Below, one piece after another: positions 9,970 to 17,310 of a DNA stretch of 64,000 bases. Position numbers and translations under genes: made by a program. The stretch is from NCEH01 sp043195125 (GTDB lineage: Bacteria > Pseudomonadota > Alphaproteobacteria > Rhizobiales > Xanthobacteraceae), in the NCBI RefSeq assembly GCF_043195125.1, contig NZ_JBAFWR010000005.1. The stretch is one strand, 5' to 3'. Under the pieces are notes generated by a model. The model saw nothing but the letters and a program-made list of their open reading frames with translations. It searched no databases and was not told where the DNA came from. Each line of letters begins with the position of its first letter. The first letter of the stretch is position 1.

Positions 9970-10324
9970 CGCCACGAAAGACACGTCGTTTCCGCCTGCC
10001 CCCGCAGGAGCCCCCACGCACCATGTTAGCGCAGGAACGGCCAAGGTTGAACCTTTGCCGTTGCGATTCCTGCGCCGGCGAAGGATTGCGCCGTGCACCA
10101 GCTGATTGGGATTTGTCGCACACAGGCGGGACGGCACGCTCATCGCAAAGGCGACAGACCGCGCTAGTTTTGCTCAGCCCCTCACCGGCGTCCCCCCCGA
10201 CCCGGCCGGAGGCGGTCCTCGGAGCCCCCCTGCTCCGATAGCGCTTCCCGGAAAGAGGCCCATCCTTTCCGGGAAGCCGGCATTTCACGCGCCGCTCCGG
10301 CGGCGGGCGCTTGAGGGTGAATGC
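9970..10324. other. Divergent intergenic region between araC and YXWGXW gene
   Basis: About 355 bp without a convincing gene. It must hold the promoters of the minus-strand araC gene and the plus-strand YXWGXW gene. The only clear structure is the 13-bp perfect inverted repeat listed separately at 10243-10277. Short frames here have no family likeness. Confidence 0.6.
10243..10277. repeat. 13-bp perfect inverted repeat in leader of YXWGXW gene
   Basis: Arms GCTTCCCGGAAAG (10243-10255) and CTTTCCGGGAAGC (10265-10277) are exact reverse complements around a 9-base loop. The element ends 47 bp before the ATG at 10325, so it is likely either an operator or a stem-loop in the 5' leader of that gene. 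No T-run follows, which argues against a terminator. Confidence 0.75.
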
Positions 10325-10672
10325 ATGCTGTCGCGTCGACGCTTCCTCGGATCCCTGCTGACGGCGGTGGCCGCCGCCCCGCTCGCGAGCCTCGCGCTGC
10401 CGCAGGACGCGCAGGCCCAGCAATGGCAGATCCCCAATCGCCGCTCGCCCAATTTCAACGGCCCGCCGGCACCCCGACGCGAGGCGCGCCCGCTGGCGCG
10501 GCCCGGCTATGTCTGGGTGCCCGGCTATTGGATGTGGAGTTCGCGCAGCCGCCGCTATGTCTGGGTGTCCGGCCGCTGGGAGCGCAACCGCCCCGGCTTC
10601 CGCCATGTGGGCCCGCAATGGGTGCATCGCGGCGGCGAATGGGTGTTCATTCCCGGACGCTGGGTCCGCTGA
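10325..10672 (+). CDS. YXWGXW repeat-containing exported protein
   Basis: A 115-residue secreted protein. The N-terminus MLSRRRFLGSLLTAVAAAPL is a twin-arginine-type signal peptide ending near AQAQQ. The mature part has tandem aromatic/glycine/arginine repeats of the YXWGXW family: YVWVPGYWMW, YVWVSGRWER, and QWVHRGGEWVFIPGRWVR. An out-of-phase ATG 4 bp earlier is ignored; the chosen start gives a complete signal sequence. Function of the family is unknown; members are small envelope proteins. It stands alone, followed by two strong terminators. Confidence 0.85.
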   Translation: MLSRRRFLGSLLTAVAAAPLASLALPQDAQAQQWQIPNRRSPNFNGPPAPRREARPLARPGYVWVPGYWMWSSRSRRYVWVSGRWERNRPGFRHVGPQWVHRGGEWVFIPGRWVR

Positions 10673-10774
10673 CGTCGCGTTCGGGTGCCCCGGCGGGCGG
10701 ATGCTGCATCACCGCCCGCCCGGACAGGGTCCGGTCAGGGCAGAATGGGACACCTCCAAGGGAGCGCCCGAAAG

Positions 10775-10823
10775 GGGGCCCGTCCTCCGCGGCGACGCGG
10801 GAGCACGGGCCCCTGACTTTTTT
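10775..10823 (+). terminator. Rho-independent terminator after YXWGXW gene
   Basis: GGGGCCCGT at 10775-10783 pairs with ACGGGCCCC at 10805-10813, with further G/C pairing inside. The stem is followed within 5 bases by six T residues (10818-10823). Stem and T-run orientation fit termination of plus-strand transcription about 100 bp after the stop at 10672. Confidence 0.8.
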
Positions 10824-10851
10824 CACCGCCGTTCCGGCGATCTGACCTGTT

Positions 10852-10880
10852 GGGGAAGGGCCCTGCCCTTCCCCTTTTTT
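10852..10880 (+). terminator. Second Rho-independent terminator, between convergent genes
   Basis: A perfect 10-bp stem, GGGGAAGGGC (10852-10861) and GCCCTTCCCC (10865-10874), with a 3-base loop, is followed directly by six T residues. It ends 15 bp before the stop of the minus-strand MFS gene. On the minus strand the A-run precedes the stem, so it should work mainly on plus-strand read-through. Confidence 0.85.
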
Positions 10881-10894
10881 GCCGTATGGCCCGT

Positions 10895-12565
10895 TCAGCG
10901 CCGCGCGGCGGCGGGGCGGGGTTTCTCGTCCAGCCCCTCGGCTGGGATGGTGCCGGGAATATAATTCGGCAGCCGCCCCGCCGGGATGATGGTGACAAGC
11001 GCCAAGCCCGCCATCAGCAGCAGACCCATCTTCAGCGCCGCGAGCCGCGCGTCGGTATTGATGCGCACGGCTTCCGCCACCTGCGCCGGGCTTGCCGTCG
11101 TGCGCTCCAACACCCCCTTGAGGCGATCGTTGCTGACGAAGGTGATGGCATCGAGATCCACCTGGCTCTGGATTTCGGGCGGCAAAGTGGGATTGTCCGC
11201 GAGCCCGCGCATGATGCTCGCGGAGAGCAGGCCCACCAGCAGCGCGCCGGCCACCGCCGTGCCGATGGCGGCGGCGAGATTGTTGGCGGTGCCGCGCAGC
11301 GAACCCACGTCGCCGGCCAGTTCCTTTGGCGACGAGGTGACGAGCACGTTGAACACCAGCGTCACCAGCGAGCCCTGGCCGATGCCGAACAGCACGAGGC
11401 CGATGAGCACCGGGCCGGAACTCCAGTCGTTATGGACCACGAACGCCAGCCAGAGCAGGGCAACCGTGCACAATAGGAAGCCGGCACGGCCGATCTGGCG
11501 CGGGGTGAGCCGCTTATAGAAGCGCACGATCAGCATCGCCGAGAAGAAGACCGAGAGATTGAACGGCATCATGGCGATGGCGGTCGCGAGCGGCGAGCGG
11601 CCCTGGACGATCTGGATATAGAGCGGCACCGAGAAGTTCAGCGCCGCCTCCAGCGCCACTACCGAGAACATGGCGAACACGGCGGCGCGCTCCTGCGGCG
11701 AGGCGATGACCTCCAGCGCCAACAGCGGCGTCTTGCCGGCCGCCTGCCGGCGGCGCGTCCACACCAGGAAGGCCTGGCCGAGCACGATGCCGATGATGAT
11801 CATCACCGGCGCGGGCGAAAGGCCGAACACATCGAACGGCGCCCCCGGCCGCGCGAGGCCGAGGCCCCAACGGTTGAGATTATTGAAGCCGAACGAGAGA
11901 ATGATGATGGAGGCCGCCGCCAGCACCACGCCGACGAAATCGATCTTCACCTCCGGCCGGCCATGGTCCGGCTTCAGACGGAAGCTGAGCACGAACACCA
12001 CAGCCGACAGCACGATCAGGATGCCGAACGCCGGGCGCCAGCCGATGAAGGTGCCGAGGATGCCGCCCACCAGGAAGGCGGTGACGCCCGCCGCCGCGCG
12101 GGCCGAGCCCAGCGCGCCGAGCGCGGTCGCCTGCTGGGTGCCGGTGTAATTCTCGGCGATCAGCGCCACCAGCGCGGGCACCAAAGCGGCACCCGCCGCG
12201 CCGCACAGGCCCTGGGCAAGGATCATCAAGGTGGCGTTGGGGCTGAAGGTCATCAGCACTTGGGCGCAGCCGAACAGCACCACCACGATGCGGAACACCC
12301 GCAGCGCGCCGAACCGCTGGTTGAGCTTGGCGCCCAGCATGACGAAGCCGGCGACCGAGAGCGAATACATGACGATGGCTGTCGCGACCGTCGTGGGCGG
12401 CACGTTGAAGCTCGCCACCATGCCGCCGAGCGCGACCGGGAGCGAGGCGACATTGAACGACATGATCACCTGCCCCAGCGCAATGGCGATCATCGGCACC
12501 CAGGATTGCGCGGAAGAGGATTGCGCGGAAGAGGCGTCCGCGCGCGCGGCGGCTTGGGCCGACAT
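10895..12565 (-). CDS. MFS transporter, DHA2/EmrB-type drug exporter
   Basis: A 556-residue major facilitator protein with about 14 predicted membrane helices, the length and layout of the DHA2 (EmrB/QacA) drug:proton antiporters. Features include a short hydrophilic N-terminus, the motif-A-like loop LGAKLNQRFGALRVF after helix 2, and the motif-C-like segment LGSARAAAGVTAFLVGGILG in helix 5. GGAGAAA lies upstream of the ATG at 12565. An extended loop of about 60 residues before the last helix is unusual. It is 64 bp downstream of the glutaminase gene on the same strand, so the two may be co-transcribed. Substrate unknown. Confidence 0.87.
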   Translation of the reverse strand: MSAQAAARADASSAQSSSAQSWVPMIAIALGQVIMSFNVASLPVALGGMVASFNVPPTTVATAIVMYSLSVAGFVMLGAKLNQRFGALRVFRIVVVLFGCAQVLMTFSPNATLMILAQGLCGAAGAALVPALVALIAENYTGTQQATALGALGSARAAAGVTAFLVGGILGTFIGWRPAFGILIVLSAVVFVLSFRLKPDHGRPEVKIDFVGVVLAAASIIILSFGFNNLNRWGLGLARPGAPFDVFGLSPAPVMIIIGIVLGQAFLVWTRRRQAAGKTPLLALEVIASPQERAAVFAMFSVVALEAALNFSVPLYIQIVQGRSPLATAIAMMPFNLSVFFSAMLIVRFYKRLTPRQIGRAGFLLCTVALLWLAFVVHNDWSSGPVLIGLVLFGIGQGSLVTLVFNVLVTSSPKELAGDVGSLRGTANNLAAAIGTAVAGALLVGLLSASIMRGLADNPTLPPEIQSQVDLDAITFVSNDRLKGVLERTTASPAQVAEAVRINTDARLAALKMGLLLMAGLALVTIIPAGRLPNYIPGTIPAEGLDEKPRPAAARR

Positions 12566-12629
12566 GGCGTTTCTCCGATTTTTTGCGTTTGGTCCGGCGA
12601 TGGTCCGGCGCGCGCGGCGCCGGCGAAAA

Positions 12630-13634
12630 TCAGGTCGCGGGCTGGGAGAGGAACAGGTCCATGCCGAGCTTCTGGGACAGGAACTGCGCCACGAGCTGGC
12701 CCTTCACGCTGTTGCCGGCGGCATCGAGGGGCGGGGCAAAGGTGCCGAGGCCGCCCTTGCCCGGAGACACCGTGACGATGCCGCCGCCGATGCCGCTCTT
12801 GCCCGGCAGGCCGATCTCGTAGAGCCAGTCGCCCGAGGTCTCGTAGAGCCCGGCAGTCGCCATCACCGCCAGCGCGTAATGGCAGACCATGGGGTCCACG
12901 ACGCGCTCCTTGGTGATGGGATTGACCCCGCCGTCGGCCAGCGTCGCGCCCATCACGGCGAGATCGTGGGCCGTGACGTTGAGCGAGCATTGGCGCGTGT
13001 AAAGGTCGGTCGCCTCCTTCGGGTCGCAATAGATCCGCGACAGGCTCTGGAGCAGGCGGGCGATGGAGCGGTTACGGAAATTGGTGTCGGAGGCGCACCC
13101 ATAAACCTCCTCGTTCAGCGGCAGCGTGCGCCCCGCGAACCGGGAGAGGCCCTCGTGGATGAAGCGCCATTTAGCTTCCGCCGAATCGCCCGGCACCAGC
13201 GAAGTGGTGGCGATGGCGCCGGAATTGACCATGGGATTGGTCAGCCCGTCTGGGCTGCGCTCCACAGCGGAGAGCGCGTTGAACGGCAGGCCGGTGGCGT
13301 TGGCACCTATCTTCTCGCGCGCCAGCCGCGGGCCGATGGCCTGGCAGACCAGGGCAAACACGAACGGCTTCGACACGCTCATGATGGTGAAGCCGACGTC
13401 GGTGTCGCCGACCTCATGGACGACGCCGTCGGTGCCGACCACGCAGATGCCGAACAGATCGCGCGGCACCTGGGCGAGCGCCGGATAGACCGTGGAATTG
13501 GCGCCCTCTCCGTTGTCCTTGAAGCGGGCGTGCGCGTCGATCACCAATTGGTCGATGCGTTCGCCCGAGGGCAGGTGGCCGGTGGAGACATAATGCGGCC
13601 CGGCATCGCCGAACGGCCCGGTGTGCTCCGTCAT
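12630..13634 (-). CDS. glsA: Glutaminase A (serine-dependent beta-lactamase fold)
   Basis: A 334-residue glutaminase that converts L-glutamine to L-glutamate and ammonia. Family motifs are all present: FTIMSVSKPFVFAL with the catalytic serine-x-x-lysine, PFNALSAVE, NPMVNSGAIAT, and the C-terminal LPGKSGIGGGIV. Length matches bacterial GlsA (about 300-330). The ATG at 13634 follows GGGAGG at a good distance. It lies between a DUF1269 gene (81 bp upstream) and an MFS gene (64 bp downstream), all minus. In enterobacteria glutaminase supports acid resistance; here that role is only a guess from family knowledge. Confidence 0.95.
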   Translation of the reverse strand: MTEHTGPFGDAGPHYVSTGHLPSGERIDQLVIDAHARFKDNGEGANSTVYPALAQVPRDLFGICVVGTDGVVHEVGDTDVGFTIMSVSKPFVFALVCQAIGPRLAREKIGANATGLPFNALSAVERSPDGLTNPMVNSGAIATTSLVPGDSAEAKWRFIHEGLSRFAGRTLPLNEEVYGCASDTNFRNRSIARLLQSLSRIYCDPKEATDLYTRQCSLNVTAHDLAVMGATLADGGVNPITKERVVDPMVCHYALAVMATAGLYETSGDWLYEIGLPGKSGIGGGIVTVSPGKGGLGTFAPPLDAAGNSVKGQLVAQFLSQKLGMDLFLSQPAT

Positions 13635-13715
13635 GTGATCCTCCCTTGCTGCGCATTGCGGCAGCTTTTCTGTCGGCGTCCGCGCGGGACGGGCGCCGGA
13701 TCGTGACGCCGGTGC

Positions 13716-14228
13716 TCAGGCCGCCTTGATGAGGGCGTTGCGCAGGCGCTCTTCCGCCTCGTTGGAGAGCGAGGTCTTCAGGATGCGGGGCTTGTAGGGC
13801 TCGACCTCGGGCAGGACCTTGTCCTCCGTCACCGAGCGGACCAGCACGAACAGCGCCGAGGAATTGGCCGGAATGGTGCCGCCCAATTCCTTGATGAAGC
13901 TGTCGTTGATGCCGAAATCCACCAGCGAGCCGGAAAGCGCGCCCGTGCCGGCGCCGGCCACCGCGCCGATCGCCATGCCGGCCAGCGGGTTGAGGAACAG
14001 GATGCCCACCAGCGTACCCCACAGCGCGCCCGACATGCCGCCGCGCGCCGCGCCGATGGCGGTGAGGTTGACGGCCTGCTTGATATGAACCTTGCCCTCC
14101 GCATCGCGCTCGACCACGCAGGCGTCCTCAAGATCAATCAGGTGTTCGACATGGAGGGAGCGCAGCTTGTTCAGGACTTCGTCCGCGGCATGGATGCCAT
14201 CGAACCCAAACACGACCAGATTGCTCAT
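13716..14228 (-). CDS. DUF1269 family membrane protein
   Basis: A 170-residue DUF1269 protein. It begins MSNLVVFGFDG, the family's typical ferredoxin-like start, followed by a glycine/alanine-rich hydrophobic hairpin (about residues 60-105) and a C-terminal domain with FIKELGGTIPANSSALFVLV. The start at 14228 matches family N-termini; no good Shine-Dalgarno sequence precedes it, and an in-frame extension to 14324 is less like the family. It is the first gene of a possible minus-strand group with glutaminase and the MFS exporter. DUF1269 proteins are often stress-related, but no function is known. Confidence 0.85.
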   Translation of the reverse strand: MSNLVVFGFDGIHAADEVLNKLRSLHVEHLIDLEDACVVERDAEGKVHIKQAVNLTAIGAARGGMSGALWGTLVGILFLNPLAGMAIGAVAGAGTGALSGSLVDFGINDSFIKELGGTIPANSSALFVLVRSVTEDKVLPEVEPYKPRILKTSLSNEAEERLRNALIKAA

Positions 14229-14815
14229 AACTTTATATTCCGCGACAAGGGAGGTTTCATAAAACCGCCAAATGGAAACCTGGCCGGTGAGCAAAACAGA
14301 CAGGCGATTGATGTCGATGTCCATAGCGGTTCAATGTTGCATTGCCGCTGAGGAGATATCGCGCCGACCGCCCAGTATTTATGCGCCGGCCATCGAGTTA
14401 TGCCGCATTCGAGCGGCCCGGCAATTGGCGCAGAATCCCGCGCCTGTTCCGCCCATCCCAATTTTCGCGACCGGCTTTTGCGCCCGCCGGCGCCCCTGGA
14501 ACGCAAACCGCCCCCGCAGGGCAGATCTCGATCGCTCTAACAATTTGATCGGACTTATCTTTTTTGAGCAGACCAAACAGCCTTACAGATCCGCTCTAAA
14601 ACGTGACGCTAAGGCATGGCCTGGGTCCCACCTACACTTTGCGTGCGATGCGGGAGGGCGAGCGTTGCAACGCCCAAGGCCCAGCGATACAAGTTCCCAA
14701 GGATTTTCTCGCGGCTTCTGCGGTATTGGACCAATGACGTAGCGCCCAGACGAGAATTTTCGACCCGCACCGGACGCTCTGAACTTGGGCTGACCGTCAC
14801 GAGGGCATGTGCCGC
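14229..14815. other. 587-bp intergenic region before the Mrp-like operon
   Basis: A stretch with lower GC than its surroundings in the middle part. Short frames in it have no signal peptide, family likeness or ribosome binding site, so no gene is called. It must carry the promoters for the minus-strand DUF1269 gene and the plus-strand antiporter operon. It runs into the 15-bp tandem repeat that starts at 14816. I see no confident promoter match or riboswitch. Confidence 0.6.
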
Positions 14816-14875
14816 GATGGCAGGAACCGCGATGGCAGGAACCGGAATGGCGGGAACCGGAATGGCGGGAACCGG
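14816..14875 (+). repeat. Four 15-bp tandem repeats just before mrpE
   Basis: Four consecutive 15-bp units (consensus RATGGCRGGAACCGS) start at 14816, 14831, 14846 and 14861. Each has an in-frame ATG and, if translated, encodes MAGT(A/G), so the run offers up to four alternative starts upstream of the ATG chosen for mrpE (14892). Confidence 0.85.
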
Positions 14876-14891
14876 AGAGGCGCACCCCCCA

Positions 14892-15398
14892 ATGGCGGAG
14901 CAGACGAAACAGGTCGTTTCCGGCCCCGCCTTCGCCCGCCGCTGGCTCTGTTTTTTCCTGTTCTGGATCATGCTCGGCCGTGTCTCGGCGCTGGATCTTG
15001 GCGCGGGCGCCGTGATCTGCGCGCTGGCGGCATGGGCGAGCCTTCATCTGCTGGCGCCCGGCACCGGCCGCGCGAAGCCGGCTGCGCTGCTCGCCTTTGG
15101 CACGCGCTTTGCCCGCCGTTCCGTCAGCGCCGGGTGGGATGTGGGGCTGCGGGCGTTCCAGACCCCGGTGCGCATCCGGCCCGGCTTCATCACCTTCGCG
15201 TCGCGCTGCCCGCGCGGGCTGGAACGCCAATCCTTCTGCGCCGTCACCTCGCTCCAGCCGGGCACGCTGCCGCTCGGCGATTCGGACGCGGGGCTGCTGC
15301 TGCATTGCCTGGACACCGGCAGCGCGGTGCGCGACGATCTCACCCGGGACGAGGCGGCCTTCCGCGCCGCGATCGGGGACGGCGCCCGTGATGGCTGA
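14892..15398 (+). CDS. mrpE: Na+/H+ antiporter subunit E (MrpE/MnhE-like)
   Basis: A 168-residue small membrane subunit. An N-terminal amphipathic stretch leads into hydrophobic helices (RRWLCFFLFWIMLGRVSALD onwards). The MnhE signature follows: VRIRPGFITF, VTSLQPGTLPLG and LLLHCLDTGS. The ATG at 14892 follows GGAGAGG by 11 bp. The repeat-encoded ATG at 14817 would add 25 MAGTG-rich residues and cannot be excluded. It overlaps the mrpF start by 8 bp. First gene of a seven-gene operon in the order E-F-G-(MbhD/B)-C-D-D', unlike the classic A-to-G order. Confidence 0.85.
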   Translation: MAEQTKQVVSGPAFARRWLCFFLFWIMLGRVSALDLGAGAVICALAAWASLHLLAPGTGRAKPAALLAFGTRFARRSVSAGWDVGLRAFQTPVRIRPGFITFASRCPRGLERQSFCAVTSLQPGTLPLGDSDAGLLLHCLDTGSAVRDDLTRDEAAFRAAIGDGARDG

Positions 15399-15678
15399 AA
15401 CCTTCCTCGGATTTGCCGCCTGCCTGCTGGCCTTCGCCGCCGCCGCCTTGGTGCGCCTGTGGCGCAGCCGGGGCGCGGCCGACCAGATGATGGCGGTGCA
15501 ATTGCTCGGCTCCGTCGGCATCGCCGTGCTGCTGCTCATCTTCGCCGGCACCGGCGCACCAGCGGTTCTGGACGTGGCGCTGCTGCTGGCCCTGCTCGCC
15601 GCTTTCGCAGCTGCCGCCTTCCACAGCGTGCGCGCCGCCCCACAGGCCGAGGCGCCGCAGCGGAGCACCACCCCATGA
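15391..15678 (+). CDS. mrpF: MrpF/MnhF-like small antiporter subunit
   Basis: A 95-residue membrane protein with three predicted helices. The central VRLWRSRGAADQMMAVQLLG is the family's conserved region (VRVxxGpxxxDRxxA...), here with the aspartate that is a key acidic residue in MrpF. It overlaps mrpE by 8 bp and mrpG by 4 bp. The sequence is less close to textbook MrpF than its neighbours are to their families, so the call leans partly on position and size. Confidence 0.8.
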   Translation: MAETFLGFAACLLAFAAAALVRLWRSRGAADQMMAVQLLGSVGIAVLLLIFAGTGAPAVLDVALLLALLAAFAAAAFHSVRAAPQAEAPQRSTTP

Positions 15679-16019
15679 GCGTGGCCCGCGACGTCTTCAC
15701 CCTCCTGTGCCTCCTGGCCGGCGCCGGCTTCTTCCTGGCCGGAACCCTCGGCCTCCTGCGCTTTCCCGATTCCCTCTCCCGCCTCCACGCCCTGACCAAG
15801 GCCGACAATGTGGGGCTGGCGCTGATCGTGCTCGGCCTCTTGCCCCAGGCCGGCAGCGTGCTGGATGGCGCGAAGATGCTGGCGGTCTGGGCGCTGGTGC
15901 AGATCGCCTCCGGCACCGTGGCGCAACTGCTCGCGCAGGTCGCCCACGGCGAGAGCGGTGCGCAGGCCGGGGCCCTCGCCGATTCGCCGGACGCATCGCG
16001 CGGAGGCAGGCCGACATGA
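15675..16019 (+). CDS. mrpG: MrpG/MnhG-like antiporter subunit
   Basis: A 114-residue membrane protein with the strong MnhG signature: GAGFFLAGTLGLLRFPDSLSRLHALTKADNVG, followed by a third helix. The proline-aspartate and leucine-histidine pairs in the RFPD..RLHA segment are typical. It overlaps both neighbours by 4 bp. It has a hydrophilic tail of about 25 residues. Small Mrp subunits are needed for assembly and ion transport by the complex. Confidence 0.9.
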   Translation: MSVARDVFTLLCLLAGAGFFLAGTLGLLRFPDSLSRLHALTKADNVGLALIVLGLLPQAGSVLDGAKMLAVWALVQIASGTVAQLLAQVAHGESGAQAGALADSPDASRGGRPT

Positions 16020-16957
16020 GCCTCGTCCTCGACAGTTTTCTCGGCGTGCTGGCCCTGGCGCTGGCGCTGCGCGTGCTGCTGGCGCGCGAGGCGCTCACCG
16101 GCGCCATCGGCTTTGTCGGGCTCGGGCTGGTGCTGGCGCTGGCCTGGGTGCGGCTCGATGCGGTGGACGTGGCGCTCACGGAGGCCGCCATCGGCAGCGG
16201 CGTCACCGGGCTGGTGCTGCTGCGCACCGCCTCCGCCGCGAAACCCGTCGCGCCGCAAGGCGTGGCGGTGCGCGGCCTTGCCGCCCTCATCGCCTTCGCC
16301 GTCTTTTGCGGCCTCGCGGCGCTGGTGCTGACCTTGCCGGAACCGGCGCCCTCGCTGGCCGAGGAAGCGGCCACCCATCTGGAGGCGACCGGGCTCGGCA
16401 ATCCCGTCACCGCCGTGCTGCTGGTCTATCGCGCGCTCGATACGCTGCTGGAAACCGTGGTGCTGCTGCTGGCGCTGATCGGCGTGTGGTCGCTCTCCGC
16501 CGACCGCGACTGGGCCGGCGCGCCGCCGCCTTTGTGGCGGTTCGCGCCCACGCCGCCGCTGGTGTTCCTGGCGCGGCTCCTGCCGCCGCTCGGCCTTCTC
16601 ATGGGGCTCTATCTGTTCTGGACCGGCGCGGACAAGCCCGGCGGCGCGTTCCAGGGCGGCGCCGTGCTCGCCGCTTCCTGGCTGCTGGTGCTGCTCGCCG
16701 GCCTGCGCGCCCCGCCGGCCGCCGGAAGCCGCAAGCTGCGGGCCTTGCTACTGCTCGGCCCGTTCTCCTTCCTCGCCGTCGGCGCGCTCGGCGCGGTGTT
16801 TGCCGGCGCGTTTCTCGCCTATCCCGAGGGCCTTGCGAAACCCATTATCGTCATCGTGGAAATCGCCATCACCGTGTCCATCGCCGTGACGCTCGGCCTA
16901 CTGGTGCTGGATCCGCCGCAGGCGCTCGACGTTCAGGAAGGGCGGAGCGCCCCATGA
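16016..16957 (+). CDS. Fused MbhD (DUF4040)-MnhB antiporter subunit
   Basis: A 313-residue membrane protein. Residues about 1-75 form an MbhD/DUF4040-like unit with LDAVDVALTEAAIGSGVTG, the segment that in classical Mrp belongs to the C-terminus of MrpA. Residues about 75-160 hold a further helix pair (the MbhE-like part of MrpA). Residues about 180-300 are MnhB, with YLFWTGADKPGGAFQGGAVLA as its mark. So the tail of MrpA has been joined to MrpB in one chain. It overlaps mrpG and mrpC by 4 bp each. Confident on domain content. Confidence 0.88.
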   Translation: MSLVLDSFLGVLALALALRVLLAREALTGAIGFVGLGLVLALAWVRLDAVDVALTEAAIGSGVTGLVLLRTASAAKPVAPQGVAVRGLAALIAFAVFCGLAALVLTLPEPAPSLAEEAATHLEATGLGNPVTAVLLVYRALDTLLETVVLLLALIGVWSLSADRDWAGAPPPLWRFAPTPPLVFLARLLPPLGLLMGLYLFWTGADKPGGAFQGGAVLAASWLLVLLAGLRAPPAAGSRKLRALLLLGPFSFLAVGALGAVFAGAFLAYPEGLAKPIIVIVEIAITVSIAVTLGLLVLDPPQALDVQEGRSAP

Positions 16958-17310
16958 GCGCGCTGCTCTCCACCCCCACTTTGTTCGGCCTCGCCGGCGC
17001 GGCGCTGGTGGCCATCGGCCTCTATGGGCTGATCGTGCAGGGCGACGCGGTGCGCCGCATCCTGGCGTTCAACATCCTCGGCGGCGGCATCTTCCTGCTG
17101 TTCGGGGTGATCGCGCGGCGCGGCGCGGGCGCCGGCTTCGGCGGCGATCCGGTGCCGCAAGCCATGGTCATCACCGGCATCGTGGTCGCCTTCTCCGCCA
17201 CCGCACTCGCGGTCGCGCTGGTGCGGCGGCTCCAGGCCCTGCCCCCGGAACCGGAGGACGAGGCCGAGGCGACCGACGGTGCATCGACCGAGGGCGAGGC
17301 GGCGTCATGA
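16954..17310 (+). CDS. mrpC: MrpC/NuoK-like antiporter subunit
   Basis: A 118-residue protein with three helices in the NuoK/MnhC fold. Conserved parts are GLYGLIVQGDAVRRILAFNI, a glycine-rich second helix, and DPVPQAMVITGIVVAFSATAL with the DP..QAMVLTAIVI signature of MrpC. It ends in an acidic tail of about 25 residues. It overlaps both neighbours by 4 bp. Confidence 0.92.
   Translation: MSALLSTPTLFGLAGAALVAIGLYGLIVQGDAVRRILAFNILGGGIFLLFGVIARRGAGAGFGGDPVPQAMVITGIVVAFSATALAVALVRRLQALPPEPEDEAEATDGASTEGEAAS

Noticed and set aside
14272..14742. Possible small genes in the gap before the Mrp-like operon
   Set aside because: No ribosome binding site, no family likeness, and several frames overlap each other; treated as intergenic.
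14816..14875. Tandem repeats as a CRISPR array
   Set aside because: Units are directly adjacent at 15 bp with no spacers, and no cas gene is present.
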